This document shows positions 12,801 through 24,425 of a stretch of DNA of 64,000 nt, in pieces. A program made the position numbers and the translations under genes. Position 1 is the stretch's first letter, and every line of letters begins with the position of its first letter. The DNA is taken from NCBI GenBank assembly GCA_944990035.1, contig CALYLX010000058.1, forward strand, positions 248,001-312,000. Reading direction: 5' to 3'. Below the pieces are notes generated by a model. The model was not told the origin of the DNA, searched no databases, and worked only from the letters and a program-made list of their open reading frames with translations. The DNA comes from Clitopilus passeckerianus. Lineage: Eukaryota > Basidiomycota > Agaricomycetes > Agaricales > Entolomataceae.

Positions 12801-14192
12801 TAGGAAAGTGTCCCGGCTGCTTTGACCAAGGACAAGAAGCGGATCCACGATCAAGAGATCGCCGTTCATCTCGCGTGGAAGTCGACGTTATACATTACCA
12901 ACTTCCCCGAGCCGGCAGACGATGCTGAAATCCGCAAACTTTTTGGACCAGTAAGTTGTTTAATTTTAGCAGTCTGGCAGAACTAACGGGTCCAAAGTAC
13001 GGAACCATCTTTGATGTCAGGTGGCCGAGCAAGAAATTCAGGAGCACTAGGCGATTCTGTTACTTGCAATTTACATCCCCGGTGTGTATGCAATTTGATA
13101 ACCGAATTGTGACACCCTTCTAACCTATCATATTATCCTAGGCCGCCGCTCAAAACGCCCTTGAGCTCCACGGAAAAGAACTCCAACCCGATCTTGCCCT
13201 CAATGTTTACATCTCAAATCCAGAACGCAAGAAAGAAAGGAGTGATCATGACGCAAATGAGAGAGAGATATACGTTGCAGGGCTGAGCAAATTTACTACA
13301 AGAGCAGACCTTGAGAAGCTATTCAGGACGGTAGGAATTCTGTGACTCCAGGCTGACAATATCGCTGATACGACACCTTTCAGTACGGAACCATCAAGGA
13401 GGTTAGGATGGCAGAAGACGACAAGGGCCAATCCAAAGGCTTTGCATTTGTTGAATTTGAACAAGAGGTGAGCATAACCACCTAGACTCTTTGCCCTTGC
13501 TGACCTATGGGTTTCAGAAAGATGCACTTGCTGCTCTTGATGCCAACAACCATGAGCTTAAGAAGCGCCGTATGGCTGTTACACTGGCAGATACCAGAGT
13601 TCGCCCCAAGAAGTACGCCTCCCTCTTTTATTCTAATGCAGGAGCCCTACTGACGTGAATAGACATGTTCCTACAGGCACTGGCTTCGGCAAGAAGGCAG
13701 ATACAAGAAACAGATCTGTTAGAATTCGTAACCTACCCCACTCCACCCAAGAAGGCCTTTTGCAGCAAGTGCTAGAAAAGCTGGCCAACGTCAAACGAGT
13801 TGAAGTGCTCACAGACCAAAACGAAGCCCTCGTCGAACTCGAGAATGCTGCGGTAAGTTGAATTCAGCCCCCCCCCTGGCTCCTGCGGCTCAACATTTCT
13901 CTTACAGGAAGCAGGAAAGCTGCTATTGCGCCCGGAACCTCTCGTCTTCGACGGGAACACATTAACCATCAGTGAAGAAGCTCCTGAGGGAGCACCAAAA
14001 CGATCGGCAGCTCCCCCACCAAAGGCAGGCGGACTCTTTGTTCCTCGCAATGCAACATCGCGGCCACGTGCTGGTCTTGGAGCTGCTCGGAAGTCTGCAC
14101 CAGCGCCTGCTGCTAGCAATACACAGACTTCCTTCGTATCGTCCAGCGGAAAGGGTCAAGATGACTTCAGGAAGATGTTGGGAGGGAAATGA
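9846..14192 (+). CDS. PRP24: U6 snRNP recycling factor PRP24/SART3 homologue
   Basis: In this family the protein binds U6 snRNA and promotes U4/U6 annealing during spliceosome recycling in the nucleus. The N-terminal half, from ATG 9846, is helical and HAT-repeat-like. A basic, NLS-like stretch follows (RRKRGAEEDG near 12350). Several RRM domains come next: VFVAELP near 12565, LYITNFPEP near 12890, IYVAGLSKF near 13270 with GFAFVEF near 13440, and VRIRNLPHS near 13715. The very C-terminus reads DFRKMLGGK, matching the LSm-interaction motif that ends Prp24/SART3 proteins and confirming the 3' boundary. At least a dozen short introns are needed. No frame problem was seen. The next gene on the same strand begins 150 bases downstream. 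Confidence 0.9.
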
Positions 14193-14342
14193 TATAGTGT
14201 AATCCTGCTTACTCGTCATCTTTGTATTGGTCACGTGTCCGTGTAGTCTAATTTAGTCGGCACGACTGAGCGTTTGACTTCTCCTGTTGACACCAACGGA
14301 GCTTGCACTCATTTACAAATCGAGTCTTGTTCGCTAACCGTC

Positions 14343-16622
14343 ATGTCCGATTCCGAAGCTCACGAAACGACAACTATCAAGTTTGAATGGACTTTGAGAG
14401 GGTTGAAGAACTTGTTTGATTCTACCAAAGGCGATGCAAAGTCCAAAGTGACCAAATCACCCAAGTTCGGAGGTGGCCGTTGGCAGGTTTGCAATCTCAA
14501 TGTTTGCGACGGGCGACATTTGTTCAAGGAGACTCTTCTACTTAGATTCTTTTCTATGCGAACGCCGGAACATCCAAGGACAAAGAAGGTCCTTCAGAAG
14601 GCGGCTATGTCAGTCTTTATCTATCCTGTGAGGTGAGGGCGTCTCAATATCGCAAACGGGCTCCGTTGAAGTGGAGGATGAGGGATAGCCAACTGCAGCA
14701 GAGAAAGAGGCAGCAATCAGTGAATCAGGAAGGTACACCGTTTGAATTTCCTACTCTCTAATATGTTGGATTCTCACTTTTCTCTAGATGGATTCGAACC
14801 GGCATATTCAAGTTCAATTTCGAGATCAGGAAGTGCGGACGACTTACCTTTTTTCAACAAAGTGTACATTCTAACATAATAACGCCAGCATGAACAGCCT
14901 GGTTGTTGGCCAAAAGGATGCTAGCAATCATTCGTTCTCCTGGAAGGTCTCTGCTCCAACCTACCTCATCTTGAACTCAAGCTGACTTCACCATCATCCC
15001 AGACAGCTAACTGGGGATGGTAAGAGATATTCCAAAGCTTCTGGACTTCACTAAACCGTCTTCTTAGGGCACAATTTGCAAGAAGAGACATGGTTTACTT
15101 TGGATCCCCAAGCGCTCGAACCAACGATGCCTTTGTGATATTCTGCACTATCTCATCAATGCCTTCGCCTCCTGCCCAATTGTCTCCTGTACCACAGCAA
15201 CCAGTTCCCAGAGATCTCGTTGAGACTTTCGGGTCCTTGCTGAATGACCCACGCTACTCAGACGTTGAGTTCATCGTCACGAAACGTGGACGGGATGTCA
15301 AAACAGCTCCTAGGATTTACGCTGCCCGCCAAGTACTCAAAAGGGCGGAGTATTTCGATACTAGTACGTATCTTCATGGCTGTTTGGGGTGATATGCGCC
15401 TCACGATATCATAACACCTAGTGTTCAGCTCCGACTTCACGGAAGCCACGGACTCATTGATAGAATCCATGACACCGAAATCCGCTCGAGCGCCAAGCAT
15501 CGTTGAATCCGACATTTTAATGATGTCCGAATTCGAAGATTCTGATGACGAGGATGACCGCAGCGAGGGTGGTTCCGTGGACGGTTTCGCTCTGGAGTCG
15601 TCAAGGAACTCGTTTGCTTTGTCCGACACATCACTGCCAGACAGTGCCATGGAAGAAGATCCTGCCGGGGCAGACGATGAAGGGCGCAATGTCCGTGTCA
15701 AACGAAGCCATCCCTCTAGTCCTCACAGTAGCCCACAACCATCCTCTAATTCTCGATCGCAAGAGCAGCACCCTCCAGTTTCGAAGACGAAAGTCGTCGT
15801 CAAAGACTTTGCTTACAGCACCTACTTCGCCGTCTTGTACTATGTAAGTTACTACAAGCTCCACCTACTTCTTCGGTTTTGACGACATGAGTAGATTTAC
15901 ACTGATTCCATCGTATTCGCGCCATTGTCGTCCTCCTTCATCCAAGGCTCGAGCCCGTCCGGCACACCACAAACATTGTCAGACCAACCGGGACCTTCAG
16001 GAGAACTACAAGCTTCTGGCGTTGGTGCAAAGAAGAGCGCACTCCTAGATGCTGCAGCCACCAGGAAAGAATGGGTCGCAGAATTTGGCCGAAACAATCC
16101 AAATCGCCCGGCACCATGTTCTGCTAAGGCGGCGTATAGATTGGCAGAAAGTATGTCTTGTATTCTTATTTCTCTACAGCTTGTTGTGACCGTGCTTCAG
16201 TGATGAACCTCAAGGAATTGAAGGAGCGAGCAGCGAACGTAAATCGTTTTAAAGCATCTTTCATTCGAAGGCTGACCTAGTTTCCCCTTTAGCATATTCT
16301 GAAGTCTTTGACAGTCGAGAACATCGCATATGAGGTGTTCTCTCCTTTCGCAGCTGCATTCGATGATATCCGCAAGGCTCAGGTCGACTTCTTCTTGAAG
16401 AATTGGAAGGACATCAGGACATCAGAACCAATGCGCGATGTCTGGAAACAAATCAGACATGGTCGGCACCCTGGTTTTGAAGAAGGTAAGATAGTGGTCA
16501 TTTCCAGGACATAGGATAGCTCGCTGACACTCTTTTTAGTCTGGGAGGTTATCGTGTCGAGCCTCGAATTTGTTCCTACTCCACTTTCCGAGGATAGCCC
16601 TATGGTCACTGGGGATCGATGA
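14343..16622 (+). CDS. MATH-BTB domain protein (probable CUL3 adaptor)
   Basis: An N-terminal MATH/TRAF-like domain is spread over several exons: FEWTLRGLKNLFD, then ILFYANAGTSKDKEG with GGYVSLYLSCE, then IFKFNFEIR, then NHSFSWKTANWGWAQFARRD. A BTB/POZ domain follows (LLNDPRYSDVEFIVTKRG, VLKRAEYFDTMFSSDF). It is split by a long acidic and serine-rich insert of roughly 130 residues (15470-15790) before AYSTYFAVLYYIYTD. A helical region with LKSLTVENIAYEVFSPFA ends the protein. Such proteins recruit substrates to CUL3 ubiquitin ligases; the substrate here is unknown. The start at 14343 (MSDSEAHET) is preferred over an in-frame ATG at 14274 because it sits directly before the domain. The large insert inside the BTB fold is the odd feature. 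Confidence 0.82.
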
Positions 16623-16877
16623 TTTGTCGCTGGGTGTTCAGCATCTGTATTCCTAATTGTACGTATATACACATTATAATCTGTATTGATGCACATCTTT
16701 GGTCTCTGCCATGCTGAGAGAAACAGCATTTAGAACAGTTTCACAGAGTCGTAAACAATGTTGGGGCCTGATGTTGGCCTCCGGAAGAATGAGGCGGATG
16801 GAGAGCTGACTATCAAGCAGAAGAAGGACGAAGGCAAGGACTCGGTGGACAAACTTATGTTGGATTTGGGGACACTC

Positions 16878-19339
16878 TCAGCCGACAAGGGACAGAAGAC
16901 CATAGGATTGTACAGCAGTCCTCAGGATGTCGTCACCAGAAGAACCGCTAATGACATTGATTGTAATTGTGTTGGAACCTGCCACCAGTGTGCCTGCGAC
17001 GATGAAAGATTTAAGTTTGGGTCAATGCTTTGAAAGGTGCACCTACCAGAAGGGATGGCATAGTCATCTGTTGGAAAGGGTCAATATGTGAGCGGTGCGC
17101 AAAGCAGGCAAGAAGGTACGCACAAACTTGATTGAGACCACGCCAGGTGCCCCGTGTGACTCTGTTGAAGTGGCAAAAGGGTATTAGACGCTGAGGTGTT
17201 ATTGACTCTGTCGGGGACCTACCCCCGAGAATCAACTTGGGTTGGAGCTTGATAATGGTTAGTTCATCTCTTCGTTGCCAGGGTTTAGGCTAACCGCCTG
17301 GCGCATTTGATGTCCAGGAGTTGACAGTGATCTGTGGTTGGCCCCCAGCAAACGCTTCCGTAGTACGAATTCGAAGGGTCCGTGCCCCTGATTGGAGCTG
17401 TTAGAATGCAGCGTAGAGAGTGCCTTGGAAGGGATTTACCAACTTGCGATGATGAGGCGGTCCATTTCAGAGTTGTGGGGTTGTTCATCTGGATGTCCTC
17501 AATGAAGCCACCCCTATGATTTCGCCGGTATGAAAACTCACATCTTTGAACTGAGCCATCGGAAAAGAGCCCGTAGAGCTAGATCCAACGGTGAATGTCA
17601 CAGGGCCCCAGCTGCTCATCCTGGAGTCAGAACACAAGTTATTGTACAGGCCGACTGTGATCAAAAGCCATCGACTTACGGATGCATCCGTTCAATCTTG
17701 TCTGCATTCAGGAAGCTATGATTGAAGTTCTTGCGTGAATTATTTTTCCGTTGCGAAGATTTTCCAGCCCGTACCCCGCAGGTGTGCCATCCACGGTACC
17801 TGGAAAATGGAAGATCGGCATATTGCGAAGGTGGCGCACAAAACAGAGTTTACTCACTGATCGACCAGATTGTACTTGGTTTGCTCAGGCTCGAAGTCAG
17901 GGTAATTGAAGATGTCTTCCCCATGCTGGCACTAACGCTACCCGTTCCCGCTTCCAGTTCGCCCTGATAGAGGGTGACAGTGTATGTGCCTGGCTTCATC
18001 AGGGTTCGAGTGAAGCTCCCTCTGATGAGTTGAGCAGAGAAATGAGAAGTGTTCTTCGGAATTTTCAAACCGCTTACCCCGAGCCTGCTACCCAGTACTG
18101 CGCAGCAGAATTCTAGATGGATGGTATTTGAAATTATTTCGTGGAAAAGAGATGCTAAATTCCTATATTACCTTGGAGCCAATTGTGACAGAAACGCCAG
18201 ATAGTATTCCAGAATAGCTTCCTGATACAGTTCCGCGGCCAGACGCTGCAACATAACCTTGGAGACCAAGGCTGTCCATAAAGCTTTATCCAAGGATGCG
18301 GAAGGAGTAGAGCCCGAAGTGATAGCAAGAGCATAGCTGGATTCTCTTGAGCATCTCGTCAAGGACGTAACATACGGTCCAAAAAAAGCCAGTCCGATAG
18401 CTCTCCGTTGTTCGTGATCAGAGTTCATATACCAGTATAGTTCTTGCTGCGCAGTTCCCTGGTTATCAATGTCTGTACTGGATATGGGTTCGTGGTTATT
18501 TTAACTGACGAGGAAACTAGACTGACCGCGGAAAAATGGCCCGCCAGAAGAAGTTCCATAGCTGACACTGGGGACAATCACGTATGCACCAACTCCCGAG
18601 CAAGTTACACAGTGGACTTGGTCCTCAATGAAGCGGACCTAAAAGTAAATATTACAATCCAAGGCGAATGGGCGAACAAGTGGGACTGACACTGGAATAG
18701 AACTTGGAGCGTGTTTGACCGTTAACGAGGTATACATCGGAACCCTCTATTGCAGTCCCCTCATTGACTTTCGCATTGGGGTAGCCGTTAGGCAGCGCGG
18801 ATTTGGAGAGGCGTGCAATGAAACGAAGCTCGCCCACGGAAGGCTCAGCCGAGGCGTAGGTGCTGATGTAGGGGGTATTGGTCCCCGAGCGTACTATGTA
18901 GTAGTGGGTCTGAAAGGCGTTCATTTATTCACACTGCAGTCGATGTTCAAAAAACTCACAATTGTGCTGGTCTTGATGGTAATAGTAGCAATATCATCTG
19001 CGATATTGGAGGTCACCGTCGCAGAGCCTAATTAGCATCAAAAGTGCTCAGTCAATAACTCCTGGATGCTCTTGGAAGAGCTCAATTGCGTAAATTTGGC
19101 AGAGTCTTGGAGCTGCTTCCCGTTATAGAGCAAAGACGTAATGTCTCCGTTAGAAGTGTTTACTTCAGAATACGTCAATCTCAGACAGAGTCTAAACTTT
19201 GGGAAGAGAAAAACGCACTGGTTGTGACTAAACCAGCACCAGAGTCCACAACCATGTTCGATCCAGATGTCGTTACGCCGAATGCAGCAAACGCTACTTG
19301 AATGGATACAAGCAAGCTAGTCAGCAGAAAAAGGTCCAT
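16878..19339 (-). CDS. Secreted rhamnogalacturonan endolyase, PL4 family, with suspected frameshifts
   Basis: Enzymes of this family cut the rhamnose-galacturonate backbone of pectin by beta-elimination outside the cell. The start at 19339 opens a signal peptide ([20 protein letters not shown]) followed by GVTTSGSN. Conserved PL4 blocks follow across many introns: [147 protein letters not shown]. At least two places do not read in the expected frame. Near 18370-18415 an apparent one-base loss is followed by an extra T in a seven-T run. Near 18290 a base seems missing beside an A run. The C-terminal strand is also atypical. This is either a recently damaged gene or assembly errors in homopolymers. 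Confidence 0.8.
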
Positions 19340-21606
19340 ACCGTCAGCCTACTTTTGAGAAACTAATAGTGCGGACGGGAGGCTTCTTATACGGCCTGAC
19401 AAGTAATGTTGCCGGAATTTCTTCATTAGCACCCGATGGTCGTCTAGTATCTTGTCAGACAGAAAGCCATAAATAGCACAACAATTCCTTCCTATCGTGC
19501 AATCGAAAGCTGCCATCCCGGTCCGCAAATATTTGGTACTCCCTTGGATATGGAGAGACATATTTGTTGTTCTATTCAGCGGGCGGGGAAGCGCCCTCTC
19601 ATTACTTCAAGCTGGTGTTTGCGAGTGGAGGTTATTATGGGAATAGCCCGCCGGTCGCAGTCGCGTAGCAGTAGACCTGGGTTATACACTGGGACTTAGA
19701 TAGGTCAGGCCACCAGTTGTCTTGACGTTGCATGGATTTCGCATAATCCTCTGCTAAATATACCAAGACCGTAGCAAAACATCGATCATCAAGAGTACAC
19801 GTGAGTAACCGAAGATACGATGACCACTTGAGTTACACGCAGTTCAGGAGCCAAACTCATCGACTGGCGGGCCGCTGGAGGATATGACTTGAATAAGTCT
19901 ATGGCACGGACAGGTTAGCGTCAAGAGTCAAGAAAGATACAAGTGATCTTGAACTTGAGTCTTGCGTGTAGCCGACGGAAAGCACAGATCAAACTCTCCG
20001 CTAAGAAATATCGGTCTTTCTGAGTTCCGGCTCGTCAAAGTCAACTAGAACTAGAATTTGTGAGAGTGTACAAGTAGTCGAACTCGACGCACGAGGCTGT
20101 TTGATCAAAGCAAATGGATCGCTGTGAGGAATATTCCAATTATCCTGGTTCGAGAGGATCCACAAAGCAACAGCGTCAAGGCAAAGGCAGATCGAAAATG
20201 AAAATCCGAAATATCGGCATGGCCTATTCTGTCAAGTTCCTGGGGCCGAAATCTCTTTGTTGCCGGTGGCGCAGCCAACAAATAGGATTAGCCGAGAGTT
20301 TGAATGGAAACGAATTGACTAAATTGCCCGAGTTGCACCCTCAGCACCCTCAGGATTCATCTGCAAGACTCGCCCTGACGGAGGCTTATGTTCAAGACTG
20401 GGTGCCCCTGCATTCATTTATTTTGACCTGGTTGGGAGTGACTTTTCACATCAGACGAGTCGAGGACCACCGGTGGCTACGTATCAGAAGAGGGAATAAA
20501 TGTGTAATTTTCCGACAGAATGAAGGGCGTTACGTGAATTGCGGGAGCTACGGCAGCTAATGCCAGCGTACAAGGGTCAATGATGGTTCAATATTCAAAC
20601 CTCCCGCTGATTCCCCCGAAATAGCCGGGTGTTAAGACCATCCATGAAATATCTAGGGTGCTGAGTGCTTCATCCATCGTGCAGACGGTAGGGACGCAGA
20701 CAAACGAACCAGTCGTCCCGAAGGGCCAAAAGCCGATCGACTCCTTGAACCACCGTTATTAGCTCTAGGCCGATGGACGGAAAGTATTAACTGTTTCGAC
20801 TCCAGTGGCTACAACCTCACTAACGTTGTGGTATGGCATGCTCCACCCGAACTAGGCGCATTTATCTCTAAGGTGAGATATTCGAGCATGAGAGATGAAT
20901 CCAAGAACTATTCTGCTCTCAGCCCTTCAAGACCACCATTTAGGTAGCAAGGAAACATAGTTGTACTACCCAGCAAATTATAAAGGCCCCGGCGTCAAGT
21001 GAGCACTGGCAGGGTGCTGTTGGAGCCTGGAGCCTGGGAGTATTCGTGTTGCAATACCATTGGTGTTTAGGCCGGCATAGCCTACACCTCACTCGGGTCA
21101 TCCCTGGGGATGAAGATAAATCGCGCGTAGATAAGGGAGTGAGGGAGGGAAGAGAAGGTTCCCATGATCCTAGCGCTCAGTGCTCGTTGGATTGCTCACT
21201 GTAGAGCGTGGTGACGCGCCGAAGCAAATAGAGTTCGATGAATAGCGCGCTTACACGCTTGCGCCAAGTTCAATCAAACCTAGCCCTGTCGTTCTTTTCG
21301 AAATCTGCTGTGAACATGCTCAGAGTCGAATCATATACATACCGATGCACGTGCGTCTGTCTGTATGTGAAGTAGAAATTACCGAGTGTTTACCGCTTAG
21401 AAAGTAGGAATTTACTGAACAGTGAGAATGTGAACGAATCTGAACAACGCGTAGTACTCTATATTGTTTCCGGGGTAACATTCAGATAAAACAGTACCGA
21501 GAGTAGAAAAAGCCAAGTATTCCTCGATGCACGCAGAACAGATCCAGTAACAGTGTGAATCATCATTCCATGGGAGCAAACAAGGTCGCCGAGCGTGATG
21601 TATGGT
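19340..21606. other. Long gene-poor region
   Basis: About 2.3 kb without a supported gene. A 148-codon frame (20114-20560, plus strand) has no recognisable motif and a composition like non-coding translation. The left side should hold the PL4 promoter and the right side the 3' end of the GRASP gene. Confidence 0.45.
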
Positions 21607-22881
21607 TCACGCATGTCCGTTGGTTGTAGAGTGTATTCGAATCTGCGGGTTCGCAGCACGGGGTGTGGGTCGGTGATTGTGGTACTGGTTCGCAAAGTCA
21701 TCATCTTCATCTTCAAGGTAGGCTTCCTCCTGTTGACTGTATGCGCCTCTTTCATGATGTCGCATAGCCGATATACGGTCGGAACCGAAGTGTGATTCGG
21801 ATTCTGCATCGGCAGGCACGAAAAGCTCCTGCTCTTCGAACTCCACAGTCTCTGCCTGAAGTTCTGCAGGTGTGGAGCCCGGCACGCGGTCGGCCGGCTG
21901 AGGTGGTATTCTGTGCAACAAACCAAACCTACAGCAGAGCGAACCATTAGCGAATGGGACTGCGTGTTAGAGGAGAATAAGTACCCAAATACGCAGCCAA
22001 GCAGACCTTCACCTCCCCAGTGTCGGTTAGGTATCAATACTACCTCCCTGAGAGCACTGGATGGAAAGACCATTTCTCATCAGCTGACGTCCAAGGAAAT
22101 ACCTCCGTCAAATGGAACTTACTCGAAGTCGTAGGAATAAACATATACGCGGAGTGGTTTGTCGATATGCTGATTCAATGAAGATCAGGCTAATGTTTTA
22201 TTTAGCGATATCTGAAGCGGCGGTACTTACTGCTTCCACAAGGTCATAAAAATCATTCTCCGCGCTAAGAACGCCTCCGGACCATCCTGCCAAGTGATAA
22301 TATGTTTTGAGAAAGAAGAGGGCTAAGTCCGCAAGGAACACACGCACCCAAGATCCAATCGCCCATTGGAACCAAGCCGGCACTCTCAGCGGGACTTCCT
22401 TCTAGTACATCTAACACATGCCAAACGACATCGGTAGCCGTCTCCGGTTCGCATATTCGCATACTGAGGCCCAAAAGCGACGGTTGTGGGTTCGTTTCAT
22501 GTGACTGCGATGCTTGGCTGTCCGTTGATTGAGACCACGCGCGAGAAGGTGTAATGGGTACGACTGGTGAGAAAACATGATGAGCAGGATGCTCTCCAGA
22601 GAAATATAGAGCGCACCTCTCGTTTGCCTGCTTTTGCTATTCCAGACTAATAGATTCAAGATGCGTTCCTCATGTTGCTCAACGATTCTTTCCAGCTGAG
22701 AGATGTCGATAGTGTTGGAATCACGAGACAGCGAGTCGCCCTCAAACCCAACAACGAAGTCAAAAAATGGCTCTATATCAGTATACGATGCAGGCGATGC
22801 AGGAGTAACTCTGAGGACATGCAGGCCGCGCGGCGGCAAGTCATTTTGCGAATCTGATGCTGTGGATTGACCAGCTCCCAT
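21607..22881 (-). CDS. GRASP-type Golgi stacking / unconventional secretion protein
   Basis: Homologue of GRASP55/65 (Grh1 in yeast), which tethers Golgi or ER-exit membranes and is needed for unconventional secretion. From ATG 22881 the protein begins MGAGQS, with Gly2 available for myristoylation. The first PDZ-like GRASP domain follows (LPPRGLHVLRVTPASPASY, FFDFVVGFEGDSL). The second domain reads GLSMRICEP, VLDVLEGSPAESAGLVPMGDWILG, WSGGVLSAENDFYDLVEAHIDKPLRVYVYS and LIPNRHWGGEGLLGC. The C-terminus is a polar, acidic tail ending TTNGHA at 21607. About five short introns are needed, including ones after KSRQTR and after DFYDLVEA. No defects were seen. Confidence 0.9.
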
Positions 22882-24353
22882 ATTTCAACGAAGTGGCGGT
22901 GTTCAAGAGTCCTGACAAGCCGTAGGTGCGTACGTAAGCAATAATACGATCAACTTGGAGGCGCTTGCAGTGAGACCCTTTGCACAGTTCATCATCCTCT
23001 CAGCTTCTCACATTTTTCATATGCATGCTACGAATCTATAGCCCCGACTTAAAGACAATCACGACACTTGATTTAGATCTATGGGCTGACTCTTGCACAG
23101 GCATGACCTCATCCGCTCTGTCACCTCGTAGATTGAATGTTCTACAATCAACATCATCGGGTGCAACGTCTCAGTGGTCTTATGCGGGAGTCTACTTTTG
23201 TCACGGCGCGATGTCGCCTATCGAAGACATCTGTGTAATATGCCATGCTGAATTTACTTGTTATGGAAAGAACGTCGGTCTGACGAATGCCGGTTGTCGA
23301 CCAGATCTCACACGTAGGCGAGAAGCCACCCGTTTGGACTTAGACTATGGGTTATCGGTTTCCATAGTTTGTCTTGCAGATTTCCTTGAATTGAATGACA
23401 CAGTCCGAGGTATCGCTTGCAGAACCGGCGGTATGTATATTCTATGCATGTTATGTGGGGAAGTGGGGTATTCCGTTCCCCAGGATGTCAAAATCTACAA
23501 AGGCAAGTATTCTGCGGATCTTGAGCCTTCAATAAGGTTGAAGCTTCTCGAGTAACCCTCAATTTCCTCCGAACACTTCGACTCGATCACGCTGGCATCG
23601 CTGTGGGAAGATCTGGCTACTTGTGCTCAACGTCAAAAACCGTGCTACGTCGTGCCGCCGATGAAATTCCGAGGCTTAAGCATGGCCGTAGAGAATGAAA
23701 CTGACGCATATGCCTATGCATGACAGCAAATAGGGGTGAATCGCCATCTTCAACCCAAGTACCTGTGACCTGTGAACACCCCGATGCGAGATAGCGTGCG
23801 AGACCATAGTGTAGGTACTTGGACGGAATAACGGAGATCCGGCGAGGTTGAGTTGCAGAGATGTGCCTCACGTAGGTGAATACACTTGATCAAGTGCTGG
23901 GATTCCGTGTTGGGATGGACAAAAGGTTGAACATGGGGACATGGCCTTCCTTGAAGTAATTAAGTATGACAGAGGCTGAATATTCTAGAAAGGGGTATTG
24001 AATAACTCTGTTAACTTAGACAAGTCAGGATGAACGACTCCGACCGAGGTATCAATGTCGAGAAAAACTGGGGGACCATGATAGCCAAGTCGCCAAAGTC
24101 TTGACAGGACCGACGCCCGACGCCCGCCTCGACCGACGCTTTGGTCAATCCTAGACGCCTATTGGTCCAGCGTAGTCACATGACACGGCTACACGTGACG
24201 TTCCGATTTTTTCATCCGCGACGCCACGCTGAACAGTGTACAGTGGTCACCCGTTCAGCAACATTTGAGCACATTTCAAACCAACTCGTCGCTTACTGTT
24301 AACGAGTCTTGCCTGGGCGCGTTCCATTCCGGGAAATTTGAGTGGTCGTGCGT
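22882..24353. other. Gene-poor region between GRASP and PPR genes
   Basis: These are divergent promoters separated by about 1.5 kb. A 191-codon plus-strand frame at 22980-23555 contains CVICHAEFTC and CMLCGE pairs, but no domain is recognisable and no splice partner was found. I do not support it as a gene. Confidence 0.4.
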
Positions 24354-24354
24354 T

Positions 24355-24425
24355 ATGCGGTATGTATTCATTCCCATTCCGATAATTATCCCACTGACAT
24401 TATATGACATGGCTTTAGCTGATCT
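24355..24425 (+). promoter_or_regulatory. 5' leader with intron and spliced two-codon upstream ORF
   Basis: A typical intron (24360-24418, 59 bases, GTATGT...TTTAG with a GTCAT-like TGACATT branch region) precedes the PPR start codon. Removing it joins ATGCG to CTGATCT. This creates an upstream frame Met-Arg-stop that ends three bases before the main ATG at 24426. Translation of such a minimal upstream frame could dampen or gate main-frame initiation. This is inferred from sequence only. Confidence 0.4.

Noticed and set aside
16758..17033. 91-codon plus-strand frame with several cysteines
   Set aside because: It is antisense to the 3' exons of the PL4 lyase ([12 protein letters not shown] on the minus strand), so it is a shadow frame.
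20114..20560. 148-codon plus-strand frame
   Set aside because: No domain, no signal peptide, no plausible splice partner, and a composition like translated non-coding DNA.
22980..23555. 191-codon plus-strand frame with CxxC pairs
   Set aside because: The cysteine pairs have no zinc-finger spacing, nothing else is recognisable, and no neighbouring exons support it.
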